From Pseudomonadota bacterium (GTDB lineage: Bacteria; Pseudomonadota; Alphaproteobacteria; Caulobacterales; Caulobacteraceae), in contig JAEZIH010000184.1 of NCBI GenBank assembly GCA_023416055.1, positions 1 to 6,028 on the forward strand: 6,028 nt of DNA. Direction: 5' to 3'. The notes beneath the pieces were generated by a model. That model was not told the origin of the DNA. It ran no database searches and saw nothing but the letters and a program-made list of their open reading frames with translations. The position numbers and the translations under genes are program-made. Of this stretch, positions 5,019 through 6,028 are shown in pieces (position 1 is the stretch's first letter; the number at the start of each line of letters is the position of its first letter).

Positions 5019-5927
5019 ATGAAACGCTCACTGATGGTCGCCGCCTCGATCGCGGCCTTCGTCGTCCCGGCGGTCTCGCCGCTGACCGCCATGGCCCAGG
5101 ATGGCCGCTCCAACCGGGAGGCCGCCCGCGAACAGCGGCGCGAGGCCCGTCCCGAGCGGCGCGCCTCCACGCCCGCGCCCCAATCACGCCGCGAGACGCC
5201 GCCGCCTCAGCCTCGCGCCGAGCGGCCCAGCCGCCCCGAGGTCCGTCAGGAACGTCGGGACGATCGTCAGGATCGCCGTCAGGACCGGCGCGAAGACCGC
5301 CAGGAGCGTCGCGCCGACCAGCCCGCGCGGCCGGAAGCTCGCCCGGTTCGGCCGGAAGTCCGGCAGGAGCGCCGTGAGAACCGCCAGGAACGCCGCGAGG
5401 ATCGGCGTGACGACCGGCAGGATCGTCGCCAGGATCGCCGGGATGACCGTCAGGCGCGTCCCAACCGGCCGGACGCACGCCAGGACCGTCGTGACGACCG
5501 CCGCGAGTGGCGGCAGGACCGTAGGGACAACCGCCAGGGTCGACGGGAGGATCGCCGCGACTATCGCGAGTTCCGTCAGCGCTTCAATGCCGACCAGTGG
5601 CGTCGTGACTGGAACCGTCGCCATGCCCGCGACTGGTGGCGGAACGACCACCGCTGGCGGGGGTACTCGGGCGTCCGGATCGGCTTCTATTTCGCCCCCG
5701 GCTACGGCTACTACAGCGTGCCGCGCAGCTACTGGAACCAGCGCTGGCGGATCGGCGACTTCCTGCCCTCGATCTTCTGGCGTTACCGCCTGAGCGACTG
5801 GCGCACCTATGGCCTCGGCTATCCGCCGGAGGGCACGCGCTGGGTGCTGGTCGACAATCACATCTATCTGATCGACGAATACGACGGCTACATCATCGAC
5901 GTCATCTACGACGCCTGGAGCTGGTAA
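5019..5927 (+). CDS. Secreted RcnB-family protein with arginine-rich repeat tract
   Basis: A 302-residue exported protein. A signal peptide (1-26) ends in AMA before QDG, a good signal peptidase I site. Residues about 28-187 are low-complexity, dominated by Arg, Asp, Glu and Gln, and include eight 11-residue repeats. A Trp/Arg-rich link (about 190-216) and an aromatic stretch follow. The C-terminal part (about 248-296: FLPSIFWRYRLSDWRTYGL, PPEGTRWVLVDN, then YLIDEYDGYIIDVI) matches the RcnB domain pattern. E. coli RcnB is a small periplasmic protein involved in nickel/cobalt homeostasis, but this domain is widespread in alphaproteobacteria in proteins of unknown role, and this one has few histidines and no obvious metal site. 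A periplasmic envelope or stress role is inference. The protein is much longer than RcnB because of the repeat tract. A long open frame on the opposite strand is a composition artefact. Confidence 0.85.
   Translation: MKRSLMVAASIAAFVVPAVSPLTAMAQDGRSNREAAREQRREARPERRASTPAPQSRRETPPPQPRAERPSRPEVRQERRDDRQDRRQDRREDRQERRADQPARPEARPVRPEVRQERRENRQERREDRRDDRQDRRQDRRDDRQARPNRPDARQDRRDDRREWRQDRRDNRQGRREDRRDYREFRQRFNADQWRRDWNRRHARDWWRNDHRWRGYSGVRIGFYFAPGYGYYSVPRSYWNQRWRIGDFLPSIFWRYRLSDWRTYGLGYPPEGTRWVLVDNHIYLIDEYDGYIIDVIYDAWSW
5247..5579 (+). repeat. Eight 33-bp units coding 11-residue Arg-rich repeats
   Basis: Residues 77-87, 88-98, 116-126, 127-137, 138-148, 155-165, 166-176 and 177-187 follow the pattern [QE][DE]RR[DE][DN]RQ[DE]RR, degrading in the last copies. 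They fall in three blocks of 2, 3 and 3 units, each introduced by RP[ED][VA]R (72-76, 111-115, 150-154). Codons differ between copies, so these are not recent identical duplications. Confidence 0.8.
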
Positions 5928-5999
5928 GCCGTCCGAGAGGATGGAGCGCCCGGGGGGGGGCGGGGGCCGCCGCGGCCGAGGGGTGTGACGTTGGGCGTG
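5928..5999. other. G-rich intergenic tract with GC hairpin
   Basis: After the RcnB-like stop there is a run of nine G (5952-5960), one C and five G (5962-5966). GGCCG (5965-5969) can pair with CGGCC (5973-5977) around a three-base loop. GTGAC occurs at 5985-5989 and again at 5997-6001. No gene is visible. The G run is a likely spot for length errors or slippage. Confidence 0.5.
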
Positions 6000-6025
6000 A
6001 CAGGGGCCCCTTGAACCTGTTTTTT
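6000..6025 (+). terminator. Weak intrinsic terminator-like hairpin
   Basis: ACAGG (6000-6004) pairs with CCTGT (6016-6020) around an 11-base loop, and a run of T reaches 6025. It is well placed to end the RcnB-like transcript, but the stem is short and the loop large, and it overlaps a promoter-like element. Confidence 0.3.
6007..6015 (+). promoter_or_regulatory. Possible heat-shock sigma-32 -35 element
   Basis: CCCCTTGAA matches the conserved -35 core (CCCTTGAA) of sigma-32 promoters. The -10 (CCCCAT-type) would fall just beyond the window edge, so the promoter cannot be confirmed here. Confidence 0.3.
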
Positions 6026-6028
6026 GCG

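Noticed and set aside
5184..5861. 225-codon minus-strand frame opposite the RcnB-like gene
   Set aside because: Its hydrophobic, repetitive sequence is the mirror of the Arg/Asp codon repeats; no ribosome-binding site or domain, and the plus strand has a signal peptide and RcnB domain.
1..6028. CRISPR arrays, tRNA/rRNA genes, insertion sequences or phage genes
   Set aside because: I saw no regularly spaced identical repeats, no RNA gene signatures, no transposase motifs and no terminal inverted repeats. The only repeat array is the coding one in the RcnB-like gene.

Overview
The window is very GC-rich, densely coding DNA from an alphaproteobacterium. Its core is a set of genes resembling the holdfast polysaccharide export genes (hfs) of Caulobacterales: a Wza-like lipoprotein, a Wzz-like inner-membrane protein and a separate Wzc-kinase-like ATPase. 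A near-consensus CtrA site sits in the shared upstream region. The best guess is a Caulobacter/Brevundimonas-type organism. This is inferred from gene content and motifs, not from a database search.

Layout. Bases 1-1292 (+) hold the 3' end of one family 2 glycosyltransferase gene and a complete second one, joined by a TGATG stop/start overlap. They meet, tail to tail, a minus-strand pair: hfsA-like (3490-2048, chain-length/co-polymerase protein) and hfsB-like (1990-1289, degenerate kinase-type ATPase). The stop codons of the second glycosyltransferase and hfsB share one palindromic CTAG. The hfsD-like outer-membrane export lipoprotein gene (3612-4370, +) is divergent from hfsA across a 121-bp region carrying the CtrA-like box. 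A small SEL1-repeat protein gene (4687-4385, -) converges on hfsD, with a GC hairpin between them. Next comes a 331-bp non-coding stretch (4688-5018) unusually rich in structure: a CtrA-like site, two overlapping alternative hairpins, a perfect 14-bp palindrome and a GTTC-N7-GTTC LexA-type box. It leads into a secreted RcnB-family protein (5019-5927, +) with an arginine-rich tract built from eight 11-residue repeats. The last 100 bases hold a G-rich tract, a weak terminator-like hairpin and a possible heat-shock -35 element.

How the genes fit together. The glycosyltransferases would add sugars to the lipid-linked repeat unit on the cytoplasmic side. HfsA with HfsB would control polymerisation and couple it to export, and HfsD would carry the polymer through the outer membrane. 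HfsB lacks the P-loop lysine and a C-terminal tyrosine cluster, so it may be a scaffold or regulator rather than an active tyrosine kinase. The SEL1 and RcnB-like genes are neighbours with no demonstrated link to the polysaccharide. Polymerase, flippase and initiating transferase genes are not in the window.
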